Of a stretch of 64,000 bases of DNA, positions 36,412 to 45,469 are shown piece after piece; position 1 is the stretch's first letter, and the number at the start of each line of letters is the position of its first letter. The notes beneath the pieces were generated by a model. It made no database searches. It had not been told where the DNA came from and was given only the letters and a program-made list of their open reading frames with translations. The stretch lies in NCBI GenBank assembly GCA_029861955.1, contig JAOTYK010000017.1, positions 1 through 64,000 on the forward strand, read 5' to 3'. Made by a program: the position numbers and the translations under genes. Origin of the DNA: Acidobacteriota bacterium (GTDB taxonomy: Bacteria; Acidobacteriota; Polarisedimenticolia; Polarisedimenticolales; Polarisedimenticolaceae).

Positions 36412-38463
36412 CTACTTGCGCAGCGAGAATTCGACGATCTTCACCGTCCCGTCGTCCAGCGTGACGTGGATCTGGTAGGTCGCCGGGGCGTCGTAGCCCT
36501 TGGTGGCCAGGTTGAATATGTAGTGCTGATCCACCGCGTCCCAGCGGAACACGTTGCCGTCGTCGCCAGAGTTGCCCGAGTCCTCGGTCATGTCGGTCTC
36601 ATCGACGGTTCCGGTGTCCGTATCGAGCATTTTGTACACCGCGATCGAGGCCACTGCCCCGCTGACGGATGTGCCACCGCAATCCAGCGTGAACTTGATC
36701 GGGATCGTCCGTCCCTTATTGCTCTGCTTGATCGAGGCCTCCCCGTCGTCCCGGATCGGCGGCTTGAAGCCGCCCCAGCCGTAGAGCACCTGCACCGTGG
36801 AGCTGTCGGTGCCGGCGTTCCCATCGACGTCCGTCCCGGTGAAGGTCACCGTGGTCGTGTCCACGCCGAGTATCGGCGGGCAATCGTCGGTCATCGCCGG
36901 CGCCGGGTCGCAGGCATCGCTGACCGCCGCCGAAGCCAGCCAGTCGACCACGACCAGATCATCGGCGGGGCACTGACCCAGCCCTTCGGCCGAGACCTGC
37001 GTGCAGGCGACCTCCGACGCCGCCGGAGCCGTAACTTCTGGCGCCGTCGTGTCCTGTAGCGTGATAACTACGTCGTCGGTGGCGGTCCCACCGTTGCCGT
37101 CGTCGACCATCAGGGTGATCGTATGGCTGCCGCGGTCGAGATCGACGCTCGGGGTCACCCCGGGCGTCGTCGGACAGGTCGGACCTTCCCAACTGTAGGT
37201 GAGCGAGTCGTCGTCGGGATCGTACGAACTCGACCCGTCGAGTGTCACCGGAGACGTTCGGTCGGAGCCGCTGCAGGTGGCCCCCAGCGTCTGGTCTGGC
37301 CCCGCGTCGGCGACCGGTGGCTGGTTGCCCTCCCAGCCATTTGGCTCCGTCCAGGGGAGATGGTCGTAGAGGCCTCCGGGAGCCATATAGTATTCCCAAC
37401 CAACCTCGAGGGCATCGTCACAACACCCGTTCCCGTCGATGTCGTGACAGCCTTCCCCGGGATCGTCGTGGTGCCCCCACCAGTTGCCACCCTCGGGGAA
37501 AGGCTTGTTGAAGGCGTTCCCGGAAGACCAGTAACTGCCTGCTCGTTTAAACGACGCGTCGCTCTCGATGTTGTTGTTGTAAATCAAGTTGTCGTGCGAA
37601 CGATAGAGACTAATACTGTAGCTGAACCCGCTTGCCGTGTTGCGGGTGAACACGCCCCGGTACGAATACTGAAGGTTGAAGAAGTGAAAAGAGGGATACC
37701 ATCCGTTGAACGTGTTACCGCTTACGGTCACATCCCATGAATTGAAGACGCTGACGGCCTCACGACGGACACGGATAGTGTTGTCGACAAGGGTGCTACG
37801 ATCCGACCTAGAAAGAGCCACGCCGCGGTCGGAGTCAATGTCAAAGTTCTTGATTGTGCAGTCGTTGCAGGAGCGGGCAAGTATGGAATAACCTCCGGAA
37901 TACGTCAGCCGATAGCCGTTGCCGTCGAGGGTCAAGCCGGGCATCTGGTAGACGTAGATGTAGTCCGAGATGTCCTGGGTCAGTGTGCAGGTTTTCGTCG
38001 CTTCGTCCCAAGTCCCGAACAGGTTGCATTCGTTTTGCCCTGATGTGATGTGGTACGTCCCCGGTGTGGTTCGAATCATTAACAAGCGGGGCTCCGCCAG
38101 ATCCTGGGTAAGAACGTGGCTTCCGTTGGCATCGCTGATGAAGGTTTCTGCTTCGGGGCCATCGTCGCGCAGGTAGTAGGTCGTGTTCGGCGCTAGGCCG
38201 CTGATCGTCAACTCCGTGGAAGTCGCGCCCGAGGCAGCAGCGACGCTGACTATGATCATCTCGCCCATCGCGTGGAGGCGCACGTCCACCTCCTCGGTGC
38301 TGTCGAGAACGACGTCGAGGTAATCGCTGTTGGTGATCTCGAAGTGGAAACCTGTCCCGAAGACCTCGCCGGGTACCGGCGGAGGGTCTGCCTGTGCAAG
38401 TGCGATGCTGGGCAGGAACAGAACAACGGCCAGGGCAACTAGCAAACTGTGTAGCTTCTTCAT
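36412..38463 (-). CDS. Exported right-handed beta-helix protein with PKD and PxKF domains
   Basis: A 683-residue secreted protein. After a signal peptide (LLVALAVVLFLPSIALAQ) come an FN3-like N-terminal region, a NosD-like parallel beta-helix (about residues 165-345, repeated CTIKNFDIDS / VTVSGNTFNGW / NLIYNNNIES turns), a PKD-type domain (PPVADAGPDQTL, LDGSSSYDPDDD), a HYR-like domain (TVTFTGTDVDGNAG) and a C-terminal PxKF domain (GGFKPPI ... GRTIPIKFTLDCGG). Likely cell-surface or polysaccharide-binding. ATG 38463 has GGGAG upstream. It is the only intact gene of the second tRNA-bounded block. Confidence 0.85.
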   Translation of the reverse strand: MKKLHSLLVALAVVLFLPSIALAQADPPPVPGEVFGTGFHFEITNSDYLDVVLDSTEEVDVRLHAMGEMIIVSVAAASGATSTELTISGLAPNTTYYLRDDGPEAETFISDANGSHVLTQDLAEPRLLMIRTTPGTYHITSGQNECNLFGTWDEATKTCTLTQDISDYIYVYQMPGLTLDGNGYRLTYSGGYSILARSCNDCTIKNFDIDSDRGVALSRSDRSTLVDNTIRVRREAVSVFNSWDVTVSGNTFNGWYPSFHFFNLQYSYRGVFTRNTASGFSYSISLYRSHDNLIYNNNIESDASFKRAGSYWSSGNAFNKPFPEGGNWWGHHDDPGEGCHDIDGNGCCDDALEVGWEYYMAPGGLYDHLPWTEPNGWEGNQPPVADAGPDQTLGATCSGSDRTSPVTLDGSSSYDPDDDSLTYSWEGPTCPTTPGVTPSVDLDRGSHTITLMVDDGNGGTATDDVVITLQDTTAPEVTAPAASEVACTQVSAEGLGQCPADDLVVVDWLASAAVSDACDPAPAMTDDCPPILGVDTTTVTFTGTDVDGNAGTDSSTVQVLYGWGGFKPPIRDDGEASIKQSNKGRTIPIKFTLDCGGTSVSGAVASIAVYKMLDTDTGTVDETDMTEDSGNSGDDGNVFRWDAVDQHYIFNLATKGYDAPATYQIHVTLDDGTVKIVEFSLRK

Positions 38464-38590
38464 CTCCCTACTCCCTTTCGCCAGGTTTGGTTGGGTGGGT
38501 TCAGACACTCCTTAACAGTTTCCCAGAGGGGAGCAGGCCGGTCTATGGAGCAGGAGACTCAATTGTCTAGGTCAGATAACCCAGAGCTAA
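38464..38590. other. Spacer upstream of the PxKF gene
   Basis: Non-coding by inspection; would hold the promoter of the PxKF gene. It ends where the IS-end repeats begin. Confidence 0.5.
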
Positions 38591-38665
38591 TGTACCCGTC
38601 CACCGAAACTGAACGGTCATGCGGACAGCGAATCCCTGTACCCGACCAGCGAAAGTGAACGGTCA
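38591..38665 (+). repeat. Two 29-bp direct repeats, probable end of a broken IS element
   Basis: TGTACCCGTCCACCGAAACT... (38591-38619) and TGTACCCGACCAGCGAAAGT... (38637-38665) differ at 3 of 29 positions, spaced 46 bp start to start; both end GAACGGTCA. Repeated TG-starting end sequences are typical of IS21-like elements. They lie about 170 bp beyond the transposase stop, as an element end should. Confidence 0.5.
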
Positions 38666-38837
38666 GGAAGGCCATGAAAGCAGCGACGACTAGCCGCCAT
38701 CGAGTCGCTCAATGTTGATGATGACGAGCGGAAGTCGAGTCGATTCCGCGATCCAGGGAACAAACGGCCACCGACAACGCCGCACCGCACAAACCACCCC
38801 CCACGTTTGCGAAGGAAATCACCTCGGGCGGGTACGC

Positions 38838-39235
38838 CTACGCCGCGCGCTTCAACTCAACGATTGGGAGATGTCTGCGACCGACCAGGTAGCTGACGTC
38901 GAGTTCCAGCCGGTCGCCGCGACGACCACGAACGGCTGCCTGCGGCCCGGCACAAGGCGAGCCTCGCGGCCAAGATCTCCGCGGCTCGAGCCGTGGTTTG
39001 CGCGAGGCCGGCCGACGGCCGAAGTAGATCTCATCAGGGGTTACGGAGTCGAGGGTGTCGCGAGGCCGGTGCCCGTTGTACCAGTCAACATACAGCGCCA
39101 GTTCCCGGCGCAGGGCGGTGCGCTGGTAGGGGACCAGCAAGCGTCTCGTCTACTCGGTCTTCAACGTCCGGATGAACCGCTCGACCACGGCGATGCTGCC
39201 GTACTTGCCGACGGCTCCGAAGCGTTGGCGGATGC
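38838..39235 (-). pseudogene. Transposase remnant (DDE integrase core, C-terminal part)
   Basis: Read on the minus strand from 39235: GKYGSIAVVERFIRTLKTE (with the catalytic Glu), an in-frame TAG, then LALYVDWYNGHRPRDTLDSV and TPDEIYFGRRPA, the end of an rve-type integrase core. The N-terminal half with the two Asp residues is missing; the sequence stops exactly where repeat R2 begins. Not active. Confidence 0.82.
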
Positions 39236-39348
39236 ATGTCGGGTTATTCTACGGGTAGTTTGAGTCGGTTCGGGATGAGCGTGGTTGACATAGCAATTGT
39301 TACCAGACACGGTTTCCGAAAAAAGGTGGATAGAACCTCTTGGCCGCG
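39236..39348 (+). repeat. 112-bp direct repeat, copy R2
   Basis: Second copy of 35795-35906. Its left edge is the breakpoint of the transposase remnant, so it either truncated the IS or was joined to it by recombination. Confidence 0.85.
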
Positions 39349-39355
39349 GTTGCGA

Positions 39356-39736
39356 CTAGCGAAGGGGTCGCTTCAGCCCACCGTTGCTCGGAGAACCAGT
39401 CTTTGGGCCACTCATCTTCACGTCACGATTGCCACGCGATTTGAGCGTCGCCGATTCGGTAGTCGTCCCCAACTCGGCCACGGCCAACGCACCCGGGCTG
39501 GAGTTCTCGCCGATCCCCAGTTCGCTTGGTGGCGATTCTGTCGTCCACTGCCAGACTTCACCACCGATGTCGCGGTAGATCAGTAGACCGGTACCAGGAC
39601 CGAAGTCGGCGACAAGCTCATCCTTCCCATCGGAGTCCATGTCGGCCGCGATGAGGGACTCGGGTATCTGGCCGCGGATCTTGCGCCACCTCGGCACGGC
39701 GATAGCTGTCTGAATCGCCTCGGGTTTCCTAGACAC
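39356..39736 (-). pseudogene. Fragment of an FG-GAP/VCBS-repeat protein
   Basis: A frame of up to 126 residues contains one VCBS-like unit, LIAADMDSDGKDELVADFGP, then TGLLIYRDIGGEVWQWTTES and ALAVAELG. No signal peptide, and only about one and a half repeats, so it is taken as a gene fragment. Whole FG-GAP proteins have several such calcium-binding repeats. Confidence 0.6.
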
Positions 39737-39887
39737 TTTCCAGCGTTACAACAATGCATTGGAGGTGTGATGAGCGGGCAGAGATAATCCGATGAGCTCA
39801 AGATCGAGCCACTGTCCGAACTGGAAATCGATACCAACGATAGTCCATCCTGGATGCGGCCAAAACTTGCCTGCTCCATTGGCTGAG

Positions 39888-39940
39888 GATTCGTAATCAG
39901 CAGGTCAGCGGTTCGACTCCGCTCGTCGGCTCCATGGTGG
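39888..39940 (+). repeat. Partial tRNA-Thr copy (3' half plus flank), distal copy
   Basis: 53 bp identical to 30485-30537, from the anticodon arm (GATTCGTAATC) through CCA and 6 bp beyond (TGGTGG); GTTACGCG then follows in both places, after a 6-bp gap here. The 5' half is missing. It marks the far edge of the segment inserted at the tRNA gene. Confidence 0.9.
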
Positions 39941-40074
39941 GTTACGCGGATGCCGCTTCGCGACGAAAGCTGTCGTGTGAGCCACGCGTGAAGTGCGGAA
40001 TCTTCCCACGTAGCTCTGACCTGCAACGGCGCCCCCCAGATAAGGGGACGCCGTTCAACTGGTTCTCTATCCAA

Positions 40075-40560
40075 TCAGCAGATGCAGTCGTTGCAGGTGT
40101 CACACATGCACGAACAAAACACGTTGTTGTAGCAATCCGTTTCGTCGTTGCCCTGTCGGACGCAGCGCTTTCTGTCCTTTTCACACTGCTTATCGCAACG
40201 CGGCCCCATGCTGTCTGAGTCAGACGTGCATTCGGTCTCTACCGATACATCGTCCATCGACAAAACCGGTGCATCCGCCGTCAACGCGGGCGCGGTTTCC
40301 AGCTCGAGATCACACGTCCCCAACGTCCCGTCGGAATCGGTGGCGCTCAGCTCGAAGATATCCAGCGGCACGCAATCCTTGGCATTACGGCAATCCGCAA
40401 CACACTGGTTCGAGAACACCCTACCGTGCGCACATTCCACCGGCGCGTACACCTGCGGGCAGATGCAACGTCCCTTCGCTTCGACACTCGAGCCAATCAT
40501 GAAGAGCGATGCAACCGCAAGAACCAACACGAGCGACAGTCCCAGCTTTCTTCGGGTCAT
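40075..40560 (-). CDS. Exported cysteine-rich protein with Kazal-like domain
   Basis: A 161-residue secreted protein: signal peptide (LGLSLVLVLAVASLFMIGSSVEA), then a Kazal/follistatin-like domain at about residues 32-62 (CICPQVYAPVECAHGRVFSN followed by QCVADC), a spacer, and a second Cys-rich part (about 110-161) with twelve cysteines ending CDTCNDCIC. Kazal domains inhibit serine proteases; a trypsin-like protease is encoded 3 kb away. ATG 40560 starts the signal peptide. Confidence 0.75.
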   Translation of the reverse strand: MTRRKLGLSLVLVLAVASLFMIGSSVEAKGRCICPQVYAPVECAHGRVFSNQCVADCRNAKDCVPLDIFELSATDSDGTLGTCDLELETAPALTADAPVLSMDDVSVETECTSDSDSMGPRCDKQCEKDRKRCVRQGNDETDCYNNVFCSCMCDTCNDCIC

Positions 40561-40643
40561 GGTGTTCTCCCATCCAGAAAAAGATGACAAAGGTTCGCCA
40601 ACCGACACACGATCATAACAAATGGGCCGAATTCGGCGTCCAT

Positions 40644-40667
40644 ACCTGCCCCCCCTCAGGGGCAGGT
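40644..40667 (-). terminator. Hairpin over the stop codon of the thrombospondin-repeat gene
   Basis: A perfect 9-bp stem ACCTGCCCC/GGGGCAGGT around a 6-nt loop that contains the TGA stop. There is no T-run after it, so intrinsic termination is uncertain; it may protect the mRNA 3' end. The same 24 bases occur inverted at 58974-58997. Confidence 0.45.
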
Positions 40668-41963
40668 CGGGTCATCGAAGCAGCCGACCAGCATGTCGAA
40701 GTTCCTACCCAGACCGCAATCGCAGCCGGGGACGATGGCGTCGCAATCCGGAAAGATACCGCAGTTGTAGTGGTAACAGGAATCGATGTCCCAGAACCCG
40801 TCTGTTTCCTCACACAAGAGTTGCTCGGGCCAGCTGAGGCACGGGTTGGTGTTCGGGCGCAGATTTCCCGCGCCGTCGCGCCCGAGGGTGTATTCGTTGG
40901 TGTCGATGCTGCCGCTGATCAGATAGAAGACCACCTCGCCCGCGAGAGGGGTCATCGGTTCGTTGAGCGACGTGAGCGTCAAGCCGCAGTGGCGGATCGC
41001 CATTGGATTGGTCGTCTGCGTGTAGACTCCGGTGGCTTGCAACTCGTCGAAACCGCCGCGGTAGAGGTTCCACGCCTCGAACGATGTCGAGCTATCCCAC
41101 TCGATCCATTCCTTATCGCTGAACAAGATGTGGATGACGCCGTCGGGGTCGTCGCAAACGTCGCCGATGCCGTCGAAATCGGAGTCCAGTTGATTCGGGT
41201 TAGGATCCGAAGGACAGTTGTCGCATACATCTCCGACACCGTCGGCGTCGACGTCTGCCTGCATCGGGTTGTACACGCCGGGGCAGTTGTCACAGAACCC
41301 GGCGTCCATGCTCAACTGGGGAACGAGCACCAGGTCCGGCGAGGTCGGGCTGTCGTTCCAGACCGCCACGGCCAGCACGTTCACGCCGTTGTTCAGGGAG
41401 GGAATGCCGAGCGACGAGATGTCCTGTAGTGGAGAGAAGTCCGGAGCGACGCCGTTACTGGACTCGTGTGAAGCGCTGAGGGTGTTCCACCCGGGCGGGC
41501 CGGGTGGCAACTCCGCGGACTGAAACACGCCGACGCCATTGATCCAGGCCGCATACCCGTCGTCGTAGTCGGCGCCCAATTTCAGGTTCGCCACCAGAGA
41601 CACGTCGTTGATCGTGAACAGGCTTCTCGTATAAACGGAGTAGCTCCCGACCGGCACCACGGTGCCGATCAGGTTCTCCGCACCGCTGCCCGCCTCGTAC
41701 CCGACGCCGTAGGTTCCGACTTGCCAACCCGAGTCGTCGAACGCCGGTGACGACCAGAACATCCCGACAACCGGATCCGCCGAGTTCGCCAGATAGGTCA
41801 TCGGGGATCCCTGCCCGACCAGCACGGTTTGACCTGCTCCGGAGCAGTCTTCGATGCCGTCGCCATCGAGATCCGCAGCAGCCGGCCCGGGCAACGAAAA
41901 CACGAATTGGGTGAGCAGAAAAACGCCGATGAGAGATCCGAAACGAGAAGTATGCCTGGTCAT
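40656..41963 (-). CDS. Exported protein with thrombospondin type 3 calcium-binding repeats
   Basis: A 435-residue secreted protein. After the signal peptide ([21 protein letters not shown]) is a short [10 protein letters not shown] calcium loop, a beta-sandwich of the kind seen in carbohydrate- or phosphoesterase-linked domains (about residues 40-200, [19 protein letters not shown]), then thrombospondin type 3 repeats (about 215-265, [20 protein letters not shown]) and a C-terminal Cys-rich domain. Surface or matrix role inferred. ATG 41963 has GGAGG upstream. A shrunken paralogue lies at 58.9 kb. Confidence 0.82.
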   Translation of the reverse strand: MTRHTSRFGSLIGVFLLTQFVFSLPGPAAADLDGDGIEDCSGAGQTVLVGQGSPMTYLANSADPVVGMFWSSPAFDDSGWQVGTYGVGYEAGSGAENLIGTVVPVGSYSVYTRSLFTINDVSLVANLKLGADYDDGYAAWINGVGVFQSAELPPGPPGWNTLSASHESSNGVAPDFSPLQDISSLGIPSLNNGVNVLAVAVWNDSPTSPDLVLVPQLSMDAGFCDNCPGVYNPMQADVDADGVGDVCDNCPSDPNPNQLDSDFDGIGDVCDDPDGVIHILFSDKEWIEWDSSTSFEAWNLYRGGFDELQATGVYTQTTNPMAIRHCGLTLTSLNEPMTPLAGEVVFYLISGSIDTNEYTLGRDGAGNLRPNTNPCLSWPEQLLCEETDGFWDIDSCYHYNCGIFPDCDAIVPGCDCGLGRNFDMLVGCFDDPTCP

Positions 41964-42183
41964 CAGAGAACCTCCTCCCTGACCGGTTAACCCCCACCTG
42001 GATTTTGGCGATACCCGGACCTTACGCCGGAATGGCGCCGTGGTCAATGACGGGTGAGAAAAGCCGGGCCCGCACCCAACGGCTCAAGGGCAATCCATTC
42101 CGGAAGCTGCAATCCCGCTGTCCCGTCCGGGTTGTTCGCCTGATCCGCCTCCCGAGTAGCTGCCGTGACCGGTGCTGGTGGCT

Positions 42184-43131
42184 TCACGCACGAGGTACCA
42201 ATAGCCGGTCCCGGCGGTCGGGATGGTCGTCGATCACGCAACCAAGCGTGGCGTTGGCGTAATCCCCGGAGCCGCCGATGAGCGTCGCCAGGTCGCCGCG
42301 CACGACGTCATACCCGATCGTGTCGGCGCCGGAGCAAGCCCACTCAAGCTCGTCGCGCTTGACCGTGAGCTCGATGACGGCCGAGTCACCGCCGACGGTG
42401 AAAGCGATGTCGACGTCGTTTCGGAAGGCGGCGAAGTACTCGAAGCTGTCGCCTCCGATGAACTCGATCGAGAACTGGCTGCCGACGACATCGACGCCGA
42501 ATTCGTACGGCGTGCCGATCGTCAGCGGCACACCCGGCGGCAGTGGCTGGAACGGCGGTGGGGTCACCGGGCCGTTGGGCAGGGTGATGCTGCCTGAAGA
42601 CCCGGGGATGAAGGACAGGTCGAACACCGAATCGTCGACAGAGAGATCCTCGAGCAACGCATCGACGGCGCCCGGGCTGCAGCCGAGGGGCAGCTCCCAG
42701 GTCAGGGTTGGCGTCGGTGAGACGACGCAGCTCGCCGTCGGGAAGGTGATGTCTGCGTAACAGGCCGGCTGGTTCTGCATGTAGATCAACATCTTGGACA
42801 TCGCGCCGCCGTTGAACTCGAACAGGTATCCACCCAGCGGGTAGTCGTTGCGCAGGTCGGTCAGCGAGGTGTAGCCCTCGAAGACGACGAACCAGAAATC
42901 CTCCGACGCGTCATAGACCAGTGGGAACGGGCTCCCGCCTCCGGGCGGCGTGACCGTCACGCTGGTGATGCCGGCATCCGCCGCCAGGCCGACCCCGAAG
43001 GCGAAGAACTGCCCACCGGGTATCTGTGTCGCGGTGGTGTCGATCTCGACCTCGAAGATATCCGCCTGGATGCTGCCGCAGGCCAGCACGGCCAAAAGTA
43101 CGAGAAACCAGTCTTTCTTGATCCGTCGCAT
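42184..43131 (-). CDS. Exported protein with frameshifted C-terminal domain
   Basis: A 315-residue secreted beta-rich protein of unknown function; signal peptide DWFLVLLAVLACGSIQA. The end should carry the region shared with the gene at 46310: IGYDVVRGDLATLIGG ... LGCVIDD is present, but the frame then changes. Removing one G (position 42219) restores GTGYWYLVREATSTGHGSYS and runs to a stop at 42084 with the expected DSGIAASGMDCP ending. So the intact gene was probably 42084-43131. ATG 43131 has GGAGG upstream. Confidence 0.78.
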   Translation of the reverse strand: MRRIKKDWFLVLLAVLACGSIQADIFEVEIDTTATQIPGGQFFAFGVGLAADAGITSVTVTPPGGGSPFPLVYDASEDFWFVVFEGYTSLTDLRNDYPLGGYLFEFNGGAMSKMLIYMQNQPACYADITFPTASCVVSPTPTLTWELPLGCSPGAVDALLEDLSVDDSVFDLSFIPGSSGSITLPNGPVTPPPFQPLPPGVPLTIGTPYEFGVDVVGSQFSIEFIGGDSFEYFAAFRNDVDIAFTVGGDSAVIELTVKRDELEWACSGADTIGYDVVRGDLATLIGGSGDYANATLGCVIDDHPDRRDRLLVPRA

Positions 43132-43241
43132 GCTCGCCTCCGTCTGTCTCGGGGTCCTGTACCCGGGCATGCGTCAAACGGGCGGGATTCGCGCAGCGAG
43201 GCGGTGAATGGCGCGGCGGCGCTCGGTTCAGACTTACGCGA

Positions 43242-43727
43242 CTAGTTGAACGTGGCGCAAACGTCCTCTACCCGATCGACGTCATAGACCAGGATCAAGT
43301 TGACATCGTTGTCCGGCGCTCTGAATTTGAAGTTCCACTGGTGATCGATCGCTACGTGATCGCACACTCCGGCAGTCCCGCCGCCGGTGTTGGAGTCGAT
43401 CCAGTACCGAAGCTCGTAATCCACGCCGAATTCCAGCACCGCACCGGCCCTCAGGGTGAAAGCGGGGTTCGTGGTGGCGGATACCGTGCCGTCTCCCGTG
43501 GCGAGTGTGACCACGTCAGCGGCTCGAATCAGCGCCCAATTGACCGGCTGGTCACCGTGGGGCACCTGAAAATCCGCACTCAGACTGACCCTCAGAGTGT
43601 AGGGCGACGTGTTGCCGATGACGTCGTCATCATCACAACCCGTGGACAAGAGAACAGCCGGCAGGAGCATCAAGAGCACCCAGGCGCGACTTCGAAGCAA
43701 TGCATGGAATCGACTTGCTCTCGACAT
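43242..43727 (-). CDS. Putative lipoprotein
   Basis: A 161-residue protein with a lipoprotein signal: WVLLMLLPAVLLSTGC, giving a lipid-modified Cys followed by DDDD. The mature part is beta-rich with no family I recognise (WNFKFRAPDNDVNLILVYDV near the end). The +2 Asp would favour inner-membrane retention in enterobacteria; this rule may not hold here. ATG 43727 has GGGAG upstream. Confidence 0.7.
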   Translation of the reverse strand: MSRASRFHALLRSRAWVLLMLLPAVLLSTGCDDDDVIGNTSPYTLRVSLSADFQVPHGDQPVNWALIRAADVVTLATGDGTVSATTNPAFTLRAGAVLEFGVDYELRYWIDSNTGGGTAGVCDHVAIDHQWNFKFRAPDNDVNLILVYDVDRVEDVCATFN

Positions 43728-43878
43728 GATCCCTACTCCCCTTGCATCGACGATGCGAAACTCTCGGATTGAAGTACATGAATCTCCTGCGTGGGTCAAG
43801 TTCCGTGTCGTCGTCGTGTTCTCCATACGATCGAAGAGCCCCTTTCACCGTTCTCTTCTTGCGGACTGGCTGATCCGC

Positions 43879-45084
43879 TCAATCAGGCCCCCCACCGATC
43901 TGGACCACGCCCACACGCAAACCGCCGATCTGCTTTGGCGTCCCCGGGCTGATCTCGAAGGTAAACTCGGCCAGTGGCCCCTTCTCCGACCGGAACAGCA
44001 CGGTGAGACCGGCGTCGTCCGCTCGAACGACCTGGTACACCGTGAGCGGTCCGAAGTGCTCTCCATACAGTCGGTGATACAGATCGAGGTGCTCCCCGTC
44101 TGACTTGCTCGCGCGGTAGGACTCGGCGAAATGGGCCGAGATAAACGCGGACATAGTCGCGTCGCTGTTGCTGTTGTAGACCTCGATGTACTTCGCGACC
44201 AGCGCGCCGACGGGTGAGTCGGGTAGCGCGACGAGTTCGCCGCCGCCCAGCGGAACGGCGATTGCAGCGCCGGGGTGTTGCGCCGAGGCGCCATCCGCTC
44301 CGATACGAACTTCGCCCTCCGTGCTCCTTCCCGAGACGATCGACTCGATCCACTTGCGATGGGTCGACACACGGGTGTAGCCCTCGCGCACGCCGTAGCG
44401 CCCCGGGCCCTTCCCGCGACCGTCGCTGAAGACACTGATACCGACGGTGTAGAGTGCGCCGTCGCGCATGACCAGCGCCGGCCCACCGCTGTCCCCCGGG
44501 CCGCTCACGCCCTCGAGATCCGTCGCGGCCTCGCCCTCGTCGAAGTTGAACAGGATCCAGTCGTCGTCGACCGATACGATCGTGTTCGTCGCGCCCCGCT
44601 TCTTGCCGTCCATCGCTTTGGGTCCGGTCAAGCCCGTGCCCGTATCGCCACGCCCGACGAAGGTGACCACCTGCCCCACCTCGTCGTCGTGCGGGTAAAG
44701 CTTGGCGGGCGTCACGCGTTGCACCGGTGACGCGAGTTTTAGCACCCCGACGTCGTGAGGTCCCATCTCTCGCCAGTTCGGGTGCACGAAGATCCGCGCC
44801 ACCTCGTACTCGCGGCCATCGATCCTCACTCGCGGCGAACGTCTTGACACACCTCGCGCCACATGCCCAGCGGTCAGCACCCAGTCCGGTGCGATCAACA
44901 CACCCGCGCCGTCGGGAAGTACGCTCACCGCGGCGGGAAACCTTTCGCCCAGTTCGACGTAGCGCGCATCGTCACGGTCGTGACGGATCACGATCGCGGC
45001 GGTGGGATGCGAAAGGAGCACGATGATGAGCGCTGCCAGGCCACGGAACATGATCGTGGAACGGGTGCTTCCGGTTTTTGTCAT
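43879..45084 (-). CDS. Exported trypsin-like serine protease (S1 family)
   Basis: A 401-residue exported endopeptidase. The catalytic triad is complete: His in LTAGHVARG, Asp in HDVGVLKL, Ser in VSGPGDSGGPALV. The protease domain covers about residues 30-250 with an N-terminal hydrophobic signal (FRGLAALIIVLLSHPTAA). The last 130 residues form an NTF2-like domain of unknown role (YHRLYGEHFGPLTVYQVVRA). GAGGAGG precedes ATG 45084. A Kazal-like potential inhibitor is in the same cluster. Confidence 0.88.
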   Translation of the reverse strand: MTKTGSTRSTIMFRGLAALIIVLLSHPTAAIVIRHDRDDARYVELGERFPAAVSVLPDGAGVLIAPDWVLTAGHVARGVSRRSPRVRIDGREYEVARIFVHPNWREMGPHDVGVLKLASPVQRVTPAKLYPHDDEVGQVVTFVGRGDTGTGLTGPKAMDGKKRGATNTIVSVDDDWILFNFDEGEAATDLEGVSGPGDSGGPALVMRDGALYTVGISVFSDGRGKGPGRYGVREGYTRVSTHRKWIESIVSGRSTEGEVRIGADGASAQHPGAAIAVPLGGGELVALPDSPVGALVAKYIEVYNSNSDATMSAFISAHFAESYRASKSDGEHLDLYHRLYGEHFGPLTVYQVVRADDAGLTVLFRSEKGPLAEFTFEISPGTPKQIGGLRVGVVQIGGGPD

Positions 45085-45469
45085 CGGGGTCTGCCTCCTC
45101 GCTGTGTCGTTGGATGAGATGAGTGCTCATAGCTAGAAGCGTACCAGTCGGTAGTTTAGTGGTTTCGACGGAAACGCGGCTGTGCGAAACGGAAGACATC
45201 TCTTCGCGACGCCTCGTTTGCGGTGGGCGTGCCCGTTTTGGGGTGACCTGGGCGCTCGCTTTCGCCTTCTAAGACTTTCGATCCTGCGACCGTGTCGGCG
45301 CGGACTCGATCCACAATTACAAACCGAACCACGAGACGGGAAGCAGATCGAGCCCCGCGAACCCTGATTCGTGCCGCTGTTGTCGATCCCGCACGTCTCG
45401 CCGCCCAAATATCGTGAAACGCGTCACTTCTCGTGTCTGAACAGGTGACACAACACGGAGGAACGATTG
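45085..45469. other. Divergent intergenic region
   Basis: 385 bp between the protease (minus) and beta-helix (plus) genes. I see no gene or RNA in it; promoters for both directions are expected here. Confidence 0.5.

Noticed and set aside
40644-40667. Strong rho-independent terminator
   Set aside because: The stem is perfect but lacks a T-run and includes the stop codon, so it is kept only as a low-confidence hairpin.
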